A stretch of DNA of 64,000 nt from an uncultured Lachnospiraceae bacterium (GCA_945868435.1 CAMBLG010000003.1:124001-188000), one strand, 5' to 3'. Numbered from the stretch's first letter, positions 53,958-62,220 are shown. Numbers and translations are program-made. Notes: generated by a model from the sequence alone, not told the origin.

Positions 53958-56269
53958 CTTTTGATCCTCACTATTAATTCAAAGCCTACTTGACATTGTT
54001 GATTTATCTCAACATGTCCATTCATGTCTTCAACCAGTAATTTAACATGATTTAGTCCAATTCCATTTCCTCCTTGCACTTTGGTAGTTGTCATTCCCAA
54101 ATCAAAAATCGAATAAGGGTCTTCTATCAATGGATCCAAACCTCTACCATTATCAGAAAAATTAATACAGATGCCATTCTCTTCATTGGAAAACTTAATA
54201 TGCAATATAGATGCAGCGGCCTTTTTTGCATTACTTACAATATTATCAACAATTATACCTACAGACGAAACATCAAATATGCACAAATATTTTTCGTTCG
54301 CATCTGAATTAAATTGTATATCTATGCCCTTATATTTTGACATTCCTACATACTGAATGATAAAATCTCTAATATCATTTTCTTCTTCTGTTGACTTTAA
54401 ATTAAAATTGCCCTTAATAGCATATTCTGAGACCTTATTAATTTTCTGTATATTAATCATAATCTCCGATATATACTGTTGCACTTCTTCATCATCTGCA
54501 TGCTTTCTGCGGAGAGCATCCATTAAGTCAATCATACTTCCCTTTGCCCCTTCAGAATATGTTAAACTTAAATGCATCCCACTTAATAAAAATTTCTCGT
54601 TCTTATTCACAGCCTGCTCTAAAAAATAATTTTGCTGTTTTCTCAAATTTATTTCTTTATGTGCGGCTTCCAACTTATCTTGTGTATTCTCTAATTCAAC
54701 GTCCGTTTCTCTTTTTTGTTGTAATATTTTATATGTATCACGCTTTACTTTATCTGCCAACTCTGACAACACTTCATTTTCTGTTTTGTTCGCAATGCTA
54801 ATAAGCTTCTGTACAGAAGCTTCTATACCGTCAGACTTCTTTTCATTCATCTTCTCTATAAGAGATTTATTATACTCAAATGAAATCAATTCTTTTCTTT
54901 TAGCACTACTATAACCGGCAAATTGTTCTAGGATCTTATCTCCTACATCTCTGGGTAAGAGTCCCTGCTCTACCCCTTGTTCATAATCTTGTTTTTCTGG
55001 GTCTCCCCAATCTATTACATCAACAACATACTTTTCCAATGTTCTAAGAACTCTTCTTGTAAAAAAGTCATAAAATTTATTCACGGTATCATTTAGGACA
55101 AAACCGCCATCCCGACTTGTGGTTTCCATAAACTCGTCATTTTCACCTAATATCAATATTCTTCCTATAATATCTCGTGTTCCTAGGTAACGATTTCGTC
55201 CCTGGCTTTTTCTCCTATCTATATAAAACAAATCTTCTCCCGGTTCACCATAAGGGTATATTCTAAAACCATTCTTATATACCATTACAGACCCATAGTT
55301 AACAGGAGTTATTCCCATAACAAGCGAAAAATTATATTTTGCACTTCTGTTTAGATAAAGTAATTTAAACTTGATATTTTTTAATTCAATATATTTATAA
55401 TTTTTTTCCTCAAACTTGAAAATGAACTCTCCTCTATCCCATAGTTCAGTTTTTATAGTCTGACCATCTTCCGAAATTTCCACTTCTATATTAGTTGTTT
55501 TTAATCCTAATTTTTCAATGATATCATTTTTTATTTTTCCATTTACCTTTTCATTATCTCTCTTCACTCCACGATCTGCGTTCAATTCGCTTGCGACGCT
55601 TAAATAAATTTCAAATATATCATCAGCCAAATCATTTTCAGGATTAATTAATTTCATTAATGCCCGTTTTAATGCAAGAAAATCTGCTCTCTTCCATGGT
55701 TCTCTCAATTCGCAAATTTCAAGCACCGTTCCCTGCTCAAATCCATCTGATTGTTCCGTAAAATAAGGAACCTTTACTTCCTTTATTTCACGTTCATCAT
55801 TAATTTCAAATTTACTCCAATCTATACATAAACAATTAATATTTTCATCGTCTTTTGTTTTTGATTTTAAATTTACCTTTGCTCCCAAACGGTCACACGA
55901 AAATCTTCCTACCCCTTTTGCTCCAGCTGTCTCCCTTTTAAAATGTTCTCTATAATCTTTTTTGTCTGTATTTTTATTTAAAACCTCTTTTCTATTTTCT
56001 TTCTTTTTTTCTGAATAGGCAATAAAAAGCCATTTATCCCTTATGTCAGGCAAATCCATTCCTTTACCATCATCTTTAATGATCAGCTTAGAATTTAATG
56101 TATTTACATTTTCAAATATAATATCTACTCGCTTAGCCCCTGCATCATATGCATTCTTTACCAGTTCAAATACTGCTATGTATTTATCATTTATTAAATC
56201 TTTACCAATAATGCTTTTTAATGCCGTACTAACTCTAAATTGTAGATTTTTCCGATTCTGTAATTCCAT
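53954..56269 (-). CDS. Double-GHKL ATPase: MutL/MORC-like N-terminus plus histidine-kinase-like C-terminus
   Basis: A 771-residue soluble protein. The N-terminal Bergerat ATPase has ELVKNAYDA (35-43), DDGKGM (66-71) and GAKGVGRFSCDRLG (117-130), as in MutL, Hsp90 and MORC proteins. A coiled coil lies near 490-565. A DHp-like helical hairpin follows with His in SGMHLSLTY. The second ATPase is histidine-kinase-like (about 655-765; DNIVSNAKKA, DNGRGLD, GGNGIGL). GHKL ATPases of the MORC/MutL type are known in restriction-modification operons. It overlaps the methyltransferase gene by 35 bp and the receiver gene by 4 bp. Confidence 0.82.
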   Translation of the reverse strand: MELQNRKNLQFRVSTALKSIIGKDLINDKYIAVFELVKNAYDAGAKRVDIIFENVNTLNSKLIIKDDGKGMDLPDIRDKWLFIAYSEKKKENRKEVLNKNTDKKDYREHFKRETAGAKGVGRFSCDRLGAKVNLKSKTKDDENINCLCIDWSKFEINDEREIKEVKVPYFTEQSDGFEQGTVLEICELREPWKRADFLALKRALMKLINPENDLADDIFEIYLSVASELNADRGVKRDNEKVNGKIKNDIIEKLGLKTTNIEVEISEDGQTIKTELWDRGEFIFKFEEKNYKYIELKNIKFKLLYLNRSAKYNFSLVMGITPVNYGSVMVYKNGFRIYPYGEPGEDLFYIDRRKSQGRNRYLGTRDIIGRILILGENDEFMETTSRDGGFVLNDTVNKFYDFFTRRVLRTLEKYVVDVIDWGDPEKQDYEQGVEQGLLPRDVGDKILEQFAGYSSAKRKELISFEYNKSLIEKMNEKKSDGIEASVQKLISIANKTENEVLSELADKVKRDTYKILQQKRETDVELENTQDKLEAAHKEINLRKQQNYFLEQAVNKNEKFLLSGMHLSLTYSEGAKGSMIDLMDALRRKHADDEEVQQYISEIMINIQKINKVSEYAIKGNFNLKSTEEENDIRDFIIQYVGMSKYKGIDIQFNSDANEKYLCIFDVSSVGIIVDNIVSNAKKAAASILHIKFSNEENGICINFSDNGRGLDPLIEDPYSIFDLGMTTTKVQGGNGIGLNHVKLLVEDMNGHVEINQQCQVGFELIVRIKR

Positions 56270-57470
56270 TTTTCATCATCTCCATTAAAGCATTTCCTAT
56301 TTGTTCTGCAAATAAAGGTGGAACGGCATTTCCAACTTGTGTACAACGAGGTACTTCTATTTTTCTTAACTGACCACCCGTAGTATATTTTCCTTTAAAT
56401 TGAAAGCTATCTGGGAAACTTTGTATTCGCGCCGATTCTCGCACAGTCAATATTCTAGGTTCACAATAATGAACAAAATCATCCGGATGCGCTGTAACAG
56501 TTGGTGCCGCTTTACTTTCATCTAAAACCGTAACCCCCCGTTTTCTTAAGTTTTTAATCAAATTATCTTTTGGAGTTACCCGTTTTAACTTGGGACACTT
56601 TTGTAGCATTTCCTCATTCATCCGCTTAGTTTCTTCAGAATGTTTAGCAAATCTATGACTATCTGCTACGCATCCTTCCATATTATCCAAGCCTTTTCTC
56701 ATCAGTTTTTGATAATTACTTTGTATCTCTCCATAAACGCCAGACACATAATTCTTAAAATCCGGCGTCGGTAATGTTCCATTTTCTTTTAACAAATCCC
56801 CAATGGCCTCTCCCACTGATACCTTTTCATTTAGCCCCTTCTTTTTCAAAAAATCTTTTTTTCTCTTATAAAGTATATCAAAAAACATTTCTGGTTTTCC
56901 TTGTAAAACACCAACCATAATATAACGCTTTCTGGTCTGCGGTACTCCAAATTCCGAGATATCTATCATTTTACCCTCTACACTATATCCCAGTTTTTCC
57001 AATTTTTCCTTCAAAATCACTGAGTAAGGAACACCCTTTTTTTCATTTTCGTCTTTGAAACCAATTGTAAATCCCTGAACATTTTCAAAAACTAAATATT
57101 TAGGTTTCACAATACTTATAAATTCTATATATGAATCGCTCAGTGTGTTTCGAATATCATTCTTCTTACGCTGTCCCGCCATAGAGAAGCCTTGGCATGG
57201 TGGTCCTCCAACAACCAAAGTAACAGTTCCGGCAAGTTTTTCCAACTCACTTCTGTATTTACTAATTACCTCATTTATATCGTGTTCTGTTTGTGGTAGC
57301 CATTCATTCCAACCAAAATGTTGCGTTGTATCAATCAAATTATATTTCAATGTTTCAAAGGCATCTTTACTTTTTTCAATAGCAAATAGGCCTTTCCATC
57401 CTGCATTATGCAATCCAAGAGAAAGACCTCCACAACCAGCAAATATATCAATATAACTAAATTGACTCAT
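56235..57470 (-). CDS. DNA cytosine-5 methyltransferase
   Basis: A 411-residue m5C DNA methyltransferase. Motif I DIFAGCGGLSLGL (8-20), catalytic motif IV GGPPCQGFSMAGQ near 89-101, motif VI FENVQGF, motif VIII QTRKRYIMVG and motif X GNAVPPLFAEQIG are intact. The target-recognition region lies between about 250 and 355; the recognised site cannot be predicted. No classical restriction enzyme or Vsr gene is adjacent; instead the operon continues with the double-GHKL ATPase and receiver protein. AT-rich relative to the housekeeping genes. Confidence 0.95.
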   Translation of the reverse strand: MSQFSYIDIFAGCGGLSLGLHNAGWKGLFAIEKSKDAFETLKYNLIDTTQHFGWNEWLPQTEHDINEVISKYRSELEKLAGTVTLVVGGPPCQGFSMAGQRKKNDIRNTLSDSYIEFISIVKPKYLVFENVQGFTIGFKDENEKKGVPYSVILKEKLEKLGYSVEGKMIDISEFGVPQTRKRYIMVGVLQGKPEMFFDILYKRKKDFLKKKGLNEKVSVGEAIGDLLKENGTLPTPDFKNYVSGVYGEIQSNYQKLMRKGLDNMEGCVADSHRFAKHSEETKRMNEEMLQKCPKLKRVTPKDNLIKNLRKRGVTVLDESKAAPTVTAHPDDFVHYCEPRILTVRESARIQSFPDSFQFKGKYTTGGQLRKIEVPRCTQVGNAVPPLFAEQIGNALMEMMKNGITESEKSTI

Positions 57471-57488
57471 CCTCAGTACCCACCATCC

Positions 57489-57794
57489 TCATTTTAATAT
57501 TCCAACATACTGTGCATACAAACACATATTTGAATAAACTACTATAGGAACCTCTGTTGATAATATCAGCACGCAATTCCATTTACCTAAATTAACCACT
57601 CGCATTTTATCCAAATAGGGAAATAACCATTTTTGGTTCCTTTTAAAATCACTTAAAAATAAATTCAATTCAATATTCGTCAAACGAATCTTATCAATTA
57701 TCTCTATCTCCATCGTTTTTTTATCATGACAATTTTTTAGAAAAACTTGCAATTCATTATAATTACGGACATTCGACGTCATATATGCATACAT
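57489..57794 (-). CDS. Unknown 101-residue protein, first gene of the methyltransferase operon
   Basis: A small protein with no recognised family: MYAYMTSNVRNYNELQVFLK, then a charged middle with IELNLFLSDFKRNQKWLFPY and a C-terminus VVNLGKWNCVLILSTEVPIV. No helix-turn-helix is apparent, so it does not look like a restriction controller protein. AAGGAG precedes the ATG by eight bases. It lies 18 bp upstream of the methyltransferase gene. A -10-like TATAAT lies near 57820, in an AT-rich 235-bp gap, so the operon likely starts here. Confidence 0.6.
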   Translation of the reverse strand: MYAYMTSNVRNYNELQVFLKNCHDKKTMEIEIIDKIRLTNIELNLFLSDFKRNQKWLFPYLDKMRVVNLGKWNCVLILSTEVPIVVYSNMCLYAQYVGILK

Positions 57795-58029
57795 CTCTTT
57801 AACTCCTTTTCATATACATTATAGTATACCCATAATTATAGAATTCTTTCCAACTTATAATGCACTCCAAATAACTCATAGATAAAAAAATTCAATAGCT
57901 TAATATATTCTCTAATATTGGCAATATTCCTTATATATACATCATTATACCTCTATTTCTATATAGCATTCAACAAGTATTTCAAGCTGTTCCTTATACT
58001 AAACTTAGTTCAATCTCTCATCCCACTCT

Positions 58030-59490
58030 TTATTGTCTAATCAACACGCAGACATGATACAAAACAGTATCACAACCATTTCTATTATGTACAGTTTTCA
58101 TTACTCGGATATCTGAGTATGGAAAATTCTCAACCCTAAAACTATCATCAGCTGAAAGTAACGGATAAAGATACTGATGTTCTTTTATGTGCTTGAAATA
58201 TTTCTCACAAAACTTACTAAAATTGGATACACTAACATATGACAATATTATGTTAAACATATTTCCAACAGTATCGTATCTGTAGATTTTGTCTATATGC
58301 CTATCCAAATAATGGGTATTAAGACTATCCAAATTTAATGCTTCGATTATAGTTACAGGCGAACCATCTTCTTCAATTAAAATATCAACTTCTCCAGCAC
58401 ATTTTTCAGTAGACGATATTCCTCTTCTGGTTTGATCTATCACATCATACTTCGCCATTTTTAGTAAATCTCTTACAAAGTCATTTCTTTGATTTTCTGA
58501 TATTGCAAAATATGTAGAATTTGACTGCAATTTGACACATGCTGACAATACATCATGTAATATTGTTACTTTACTATTCTCTCTTCTTTCTCTTCCCCTT
58601 TCCTTTATTACATTTTCTAAATTATCCCATATTGAATTAAATTCATTTTCAATGTTCTGTTCTTTCTTTTTCAACTCCAGATAATGCTTTTTATTAGGAT
58701 CATCCTTTTCAAAGGAACTAAAATATTGTCTTTTCCATTGTCCAATCCTCTTCAAATCCTTTTTTATTCTAGAGTCGAAAATGTCATCTTTAACTTCCTT
58801 ATACGATTGCACCTCCCGAAGTACCTTTCGAATAGCTACACATTGTTTTGAATTTTCCTTCTCTGCCTCGTTTTCCAGCTTCTCATATAAACAATAATAT
58901 TCCTCAATTTTTCTATACTTTTCTAATTGCCCTTCAATATTTACACACTTTTTTCTATATTCCGCTATCTCCTCAACCATAGCCTTTATCATCACATAAA
59001 TATCCGTACTTTGTCCTACAGGTATTACCTTATATCTATTTCCAATTAAGTCATACAAAAACAAACACGGAATTTCTTTCTCCAATATATTATAATTCAT
59101 AGCAAATTCTGTAATTGTCTGTGAATGTCTTTGTTTCCAATCAATTTTATTATAGCCACCATATTGAAATTCAAATGAACCGTTATTATCCTCTACACCC
59201 CTTCCATTCAACAACTCGATAAATGGACACATTACTCCTTCATAGGGTTCTTTCCCTGGTATATGAAAAAAAGATGCTCTTTTTCTAGCTTTAGGTGTTG
59301 AAAATACGAATAAAATCTTATCACCTGTTAAATCATTCAACGATGCCCAATCTTTTTCTAATTTTTCATAAAGATCTTGTGCATCAGAATACCTTGCAAT
59401 TAAGGATATAATCAAGAAATATCCTTTTCTTTTTGCTTTCGGAATACATCTTTGAAAATATTCACTTAACCCTATATACGTAACTTGCAT
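58030..59490 (-). CDS. Coiled-coil protein with nuclease-like C-terminus (candidate effector)
   Basis: A 486-residue unknown. The N-terminal 170 residues look alpha/beta (YFLIISLIARYSDAQDLYEK; DKILFVFSTP). A long charged coiled coil spans about 170-310. The C-terminus (about 345-486) contains QTRRGISS, AGEVDILIE, then TIIEALNLDSLN, a layout like the D...E-x-K core of restriction-fold nucleases but with Leu at the usual Lys. Nuclease assignment is inference. It starts 31 bp after the RelE-like gene, so it may be co-transcribed with the toxin-antitoxin pair. AAAGGGAA serves as ribosome site. Confidence 0.55.
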   Translation of the reverse strand: MQVTYIGLSEYFQRCIPKAKRKGYFLIISLIARYSDAQDLYEKLEKDWASLNDLTGDKILFVFSTPKARKRASFFHIPGKEPYEGVMCPFIELLNGRGVEDNNGSFEFQYGGYNKIDWKQRHSQTITEFAMNYNILEKEIPCLFLYDLIGNRYKVIPVGQSTDIYVMIKAMVEEIAEYRKKCVNIEGQLEKYRKIEEYYCLYEKLENEAEKENSKQCVAIRKVLREVQSYKEVKDDIFDSRIKKDLKRIGQWKRQYFSSFEKDDPNKKHYLELKKKEQNIENEFNSIWDNLENVIKERGRERRENSKVTILHDVLSACVKLQSNSTYFAISENQRNDFVRDLLKMAKYDVIDQTRRGISSTEKCAGEVDILIEEDGSPVTIIEALNLDSLNTHYLDRHIDKIYRYDTVGNMFNIILSYVSVSNFSKFCEKYFKHIKEHQYLYPLLSADDSFRVENFPYSDIRVMKTVHNRNGCDTVLYHVCVLIRQ

Positions 59491-59521
59491 AAGCTGTTCC
59501 CTTTATCATTTTAACTCTTAT

Positions 59522-59818
59522 CTAAAATATCTGCGTAATATCCTGATACCGATTCACAACTCGGTAAATCTCCACATACTCTTTTCCAATCTTATACAGC
59601 ACAACATAATTCCCGCAAATCACATATTTATAATCCGTCCGAAAGCTGACTCTCTTAGTAAGATCAGCTCCCATATACGGAAATTGCTGTATATTCTCAA
59701 TTCGAGCATATATCTCCTGAATGGTCTTTACCGCCATTTCTTCATTGTCTTCCGCAATATACTCTTTAATGTTCTTCAAGTCCTCTGCCACAATAGGGTT
59801 AATCCGCAATTTCATCAT
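59522..59818 (-). CDS. RelE/ParE-superfamily toxin
   Basis: A 98-residue protein of the RelE/ParE fold: MKLRINPIVAEDLKNIKEYI, ARIENIQQFPYMGADLTKRV and DYKYVICGNYVVLYKIGKEY, then VYRVVNRYQDI. RelE-type members cut mRNA on ribosomes and ParE-type members poison gyrase; sequence alone does not decide. It follows the antitoxin by 3 bp. Confidence 0.88.
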   Translation of the reverse strand: MMKLRINPIVAEDLKNIKEYIAEDNEEMAVKTIQEIYARIENIQQFPYMGADLTKRVSFRTDYKYVICGNYVVLYKIGKEYVEIYRVVNRYQDITQIF

Positions 59819-59821
59819 AGG

Positions 59822-60070
59822 CTATACCCCGACAGATTTCTTCAGTTCATCCAAACTCATCCAGGCGCTTTCATCCTTAACTGCTTCTTCTGCTTCCTGC
59901 AGCTTCATCAACAGCTTTTTCTCCGCCTTTTCACGCTCATAGTCTGCAATATCCATAACCACAAACTTGCCTCTGCCATTTTTGGTCAAAAACACAGGTT
60001 CTCCAACCTGACAATTTTTCAGTACTTCATTATAATTTCTTAAATCTGATACAGGTAATATATTTGGCAT
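59822..60070 (-). CDS. Phd/YefM-family antitoxin
   Basis: An 82-residue antitoxin with the Phd/YefM N-terminal DNA-binding fold: MPNILPVSDLRNYNEVLKNC, GEPVFLTKNGRGKFVVMDIA. The acidic helical C-terminus (EEAVKDESAWMSLDELKKSV) wraps the toxin. The ATG at 60070 has GGAAG; the longer frame to 60148 runs through the promoter. A perfect palindrome overlaps the promoter, consistent with autoregulation. Confidence 0.9.
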   Translation of the reverse strand: MPNILPVSDLRNYNEVLKNCQVGEPVFLTKNGRGKFVVMDIADYEREKAEKKLLMKLQEAEEAVKDESAWMSLDELKKSVGV

Positions 60071-60119
60071 AAAATCAACTTCCTTTCCTCTACTTGATAT
60101 AGTTTCTTCATTTATGTAT

Positions 60120-60168
60120 ATTATACGCAAGAAAGCTGTAAAATTCAACGTGGAATTTTACAGCTTTC
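60120..60168 (-). promoter_or_regulatory. Toxin-antitoxin promoter with perfect palindrome
   Basis: On the minus strand, -35 TTGAAT (60143-60148), 17-bp spacer, -10 TATAAT (60120-60125). A perfect inverted repeat with 16-bp arms GAAAGCTGTAAAATTC (60131-60146) and complement (60153-60168) overlaps the -35 and spacer, the usual place for a Phd/YefM operator. Confidence 0.75.
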
Positions 60169-60231
60169 AATTTTAGATATTACAAGCACTTGCCGTAAAG
60201 TGACCGTAAAGTGACCATTATTATCAGCCAT

Positions 60232-60270
60232 AAAAAAGCAGATATTACAAACACTCTGTAATACCTGCTC
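60232..60270 (-). terminator. Terminator after the response-regulator relic
   Basis: Stem AGCAGGTATTACA with TGTAATATCTGCT (one mismatch) followed on the minus strand by six T residues. A tandem GTAAAGTGACC repeat (60194-60215) lies just beyond. Confidence 0.75.
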
Positions 60271-60334
60271 ATTTTTGTTTGTTATTTAATTTATAGCCGA
60301 CGCCACAAACAGTCTGTATATAGATTGACTTGCT
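60269..60334 (-). pseudogene. C-terminal relic of an OmpR/PhoB-type response regulator
   Basis: The frame reads SKSIYIQTVCGVGYKLNNKQ-K-stop, with an in-frame stop just upstream. I-x-T-V-x-G-V-G-Y-K-L is the end of the winged-helix domain of OmpR-family regulators. Only 21 codons remain; the stop overlaps the terminator. Confidence 0.65.
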
Positions 60335-60377
60335 TTATTTACATTCATTGCTATTGCCATGCTCGTTTTAGTCACAT

Positions 60378-60420
60378 AATAAAAACCAGAAGAGTTTCCT
60401 CCGTTTATCTGGTTTTATTA
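60378..60420 (-). terminator. Probable hxlR-type gene terminator
   Basis: Arms AATAAAAACCAGA (60378-60390) and TCTGGTTTTATTA (60408-60420), T-rich on the minus strand, 85 bp past the HxlR stop. The rest of 60169-60504 holds only the relic, a tandem repeat and short unsupported ORFs. Confidence 0.55.
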
Positions 60421-60504
60421 TATTTATTGTTTCATGTTGTTTCTCCTGCATATTTTGATTCATCTTTCTAGTCCAATAATTATGGATTTACAATTTCCAT
60501 CTGA

Positions 60505-60843
60505 TTATGTAGGTAAATTTTCATCGCCCCAGGCTTTCATACAATCGAGAACGGATAAGAAGCTCTCCCCAAGTTCCGTCAATGTATACTCCACCCGTGG
60601 AGGAACCTCACAAAAATCGTGGCGAAGAATGAACCCATCTGTTTCCAGTTCTCTGAGTTGCTTTGTAAGAGAACTTTCAGTAATTTCACCAATCTGACGA
60701 CGAAGCTGTCCAAAACGTCGAACATCACACTTGCCTATATACCAGAGAAGCTCAATCTTATATTTCCCACCCAACAGCTTCTGCACGGTTGAAATCGTTT
60801 TGCATCGGCTGACTGCAGATTCAGATTTTCTCATTTGGCTCAT
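60505..60843 (-). CDS. HxlR-family winged-helix regulator
   Basis: A 112-residue MarR-related HxlR regulator: LLGGKYKIELLWYIGKCDVR, FGQLRRQIGEITESSLTKQL, RELETDGFILRHDF and PPRVEYTLTELGESFL are the standard blocks. A cysteine at residue 14 and others (39, 78) leave room for redox or electrophile sensing, as in YodB/CatR. It is divergent from the radical SAM gene, with a TACT-N7-AGTA box between them. Confidence 0.93.
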   Translation of the reverse strand: MSQMRKSESAVSRCKTISTVQKLLGGKYKIELLWYIGKCDVRRFGQLRRQIGEITESSLTKQLRELETDGFILRHDFCEVPPRVEYTLTELGESFLSVLDCMKAWGDENLPT

Positions 60844-60887
60844 CTCCCTTCATTTTGATTATACTCTATTTCACATCAAAACAAAAG

Positions 60888-60913
60888 GTACTTCAAAAAA
60901 GTACAGTACTTTT
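60888..60913. promoter_or_regulatory. HxlR operators between the divergent genes
   Basis: GTACTT-caaaa-AAGTAC (60888-60904) contains TACT-N7-AGTA, the known YodB-type HxlR consensus. It overlaps a second palindrome AAAAGTAC-A-GTACTTTT (60897-60913). The sites touch the -35 region of the radical SAM promoter (-10 TATAAT 60932-60937) and lie just upstream of the hxlR promoter (-10 TATAAT 60858-60863). Confidence 0.75.
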
Positions 60914-61011
60914 ATTTTCAGTGTGTTTTGTTATAATGATGCCAACGAGACAGTCATGCACAGGTTTGCCTCGTTACCTGTGCATAATCCATATAATAAG
61001 AGGTGTTTATC

Positions 61012-61947
61012 ATGCATTACACAGGAACAATTTGGCGTCCGCCCTATGAAGCAGATTCACTTCTGCTGGAAGTAACGGCAGGCTGTACCCACCACAAGTG
61101 CAAATTTTGTACGCTATACAGTGATTTACCATTTAAATTCAGAATGTCACCTATAGAGGACATAGAAAATGATTTACTGGAAGCTCAAGTTCTGCGCACA
61201 AATCCCTATTCAAAGATGTTAATTCGCCTACAGGGAAAAGATGATCCTGACCCAATTCGGCGAGTTTTCTTAACCGGAGCTAATCCGTTTGTTCTGAAAA
61301 CAGAGAAGTTACTTGAAATCGCTTCACTCATTCACAAGTATTTTCCCTCTGTCAACTCAATCGGCTGTTTCGCACGCATTACAGATTCAACGAACAAGAC
61401 AGATGATGAACTGATATGTCTTCATCGTGCGGGTTATAACGGGCTGACCATTGGTGTGGAAACAGCAGATGATAAGGCACTTGCTTTTATGCGTAAGGGT
61501 TATAATTCCAAAGATATTCTAACCCAGTGTAAAAGATTAGAACAGGCGGATATCGAATATGGTTTCTTCTATCTGACCGGCATTTCCGGTAAAGGAAAAG
61601 GTGAAGCAGGTGCGAAAGCATCCGCGCGTGTCTTCAATCAGCTGCATCCTTTCCTAATTGGCCCCAATATGCTGACGATTTATCCAGAATCCGATCTATA
61701 TCAGGAAATTCAAAACGGAAACTGGGAAGAAGAAAGTGAGATTGAAAAATACCAAGAGCTCCGAACCCTTGTGGAAAATTTAAATATTCCAACATACTTT
61801 GCCGCAATGGGAGCCTCCAATGCCTTTCAACTCAGAGGACGATTGCCAGAGGATAAAGAACAGTTACTGGAAACACTTGACAGAATCATTTGTGAGGTCA
61901 GTGAAGAAGAGCTTCGTTATTACAGAAGAAACCTCCCGCATTTGTAA
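61012..61947 (+). CDS. Radical SAM protein with CX4CX2C cluster motif
   Basis: A 311-residue radical SAM enzyme. The cluster motif GCTHHKCKFC has cysteines at 25, 30 and 33, spaced C-X4-C-X2-C rather than the usual C-X3-C-X2-C. Other blocks: RRVFLTGANPF, YNGLTIGVETADDKAL and YFLTGISGKGKGEAGAKASA, as in Elp3/coproporphyrinogen-type proteins. The reaction is unknown. The ATG at 61012 follows AAGAGGTG; the GTG at 61003 is within the ribosome site. Likely controlled by the divergent HxlR regulator. Confidence 0.87.
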   Translation: MHYTGTIWRPPYEADSLLLEVTAGCTHHKCKFCTLYSDLPFKFRMSPIEDIENDLLEAQVLRTNPYSKMLIRLQGKDDPDPIRRVFLTGANPFVLKTEKLLEIASLIHKYFPSVNSIGCFARITDSTNKTDDELICLHRAGYNGLTIGVETADDKALAFMRKGYNSKDILTQCKRLEQADIEYGFFYLTGISGKGKGEAGAKASARVFNQLHPFLIGPNMLTIYPESDLYQEIQNGNWEEESEIEKYQELRTLVENLNIPTYFAAMGASNAFQLRGRLPEDKEQLLETLDRIICEVSEEELRYYRRNLPHL

Positions 61948-61976
61948 TAGACCATATTTGCGAGACTATATGCACA

Positions 61977-62009
61977 CACCCTGCAGTATCATAAAAATAC
62001 TGCAGGGTG
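61977..62009. terminator. Bidirectional hairpin
   Basis: Perfect 13-bp arms CACCCTGCAGTAT (61977-61989) and ATACTGCAGGGTG (61997-62009), between the radical SAM gene and the convergent small gene. Confidence 0.75.
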
Positions 62010-62034
62010 GTTTCAGCATCTAAATGTGCCATAT

Positions 62035-62220
62035 TTATCTTTTTGAAACATACGTCATAATATCACTCAACCATTTATCATACGCCAAATACGAATCCCA
62101 TTGTCCTAAAGTCTTCATTACATTTTGAGGAAACTGTACCTCGTCGCCTGCCTTTGTCGTTTTTGTTGCACCTCCATATGACGGAGACATCTCATTCATT
62201 CCGATTCCATTAATTAGCAT
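62035..62220 (-). CDS. Unknown 61-residue protein following the large paralogue
   Basis: The gene has AAGGAG before its ATG at 62220 and starts 15 bp after the stop of the large unknown gene, so the two form an operon. Protein: MLINGIGMNEMSPSYGGATK, then QFPQNVMKTLGQWDSYLAYD. The opening M-x-I-x-x-I-G...Y-G-x-x-x-K resembles the start of the 466-residue protein at 52499, so it may be a short relative. No function known. Confidence 0.6.
   Translation of the reverse strand: MLINGIGMNEMSPSYGGATKTTKAGDEVQFPQNVMKTLGQWDSYLAYDKWLSDIMTYVSKR

Noticed and set aside
60194..60215. Tandem GTAAAGTGACC repeat as start of a CRISPR or iteron array
   Set aside because: Only two copies directly adjacent with no spacers and no replication or cas gene nearby.
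60422..60480. Short ORFs (including a 31-codon frame starting MNQNMQEKQ) downstream of the HxlR gene
   Set aside because: The best ribosome site leads to a three-codon frame; the 31-codon frame has poor support and crosses the terminator.
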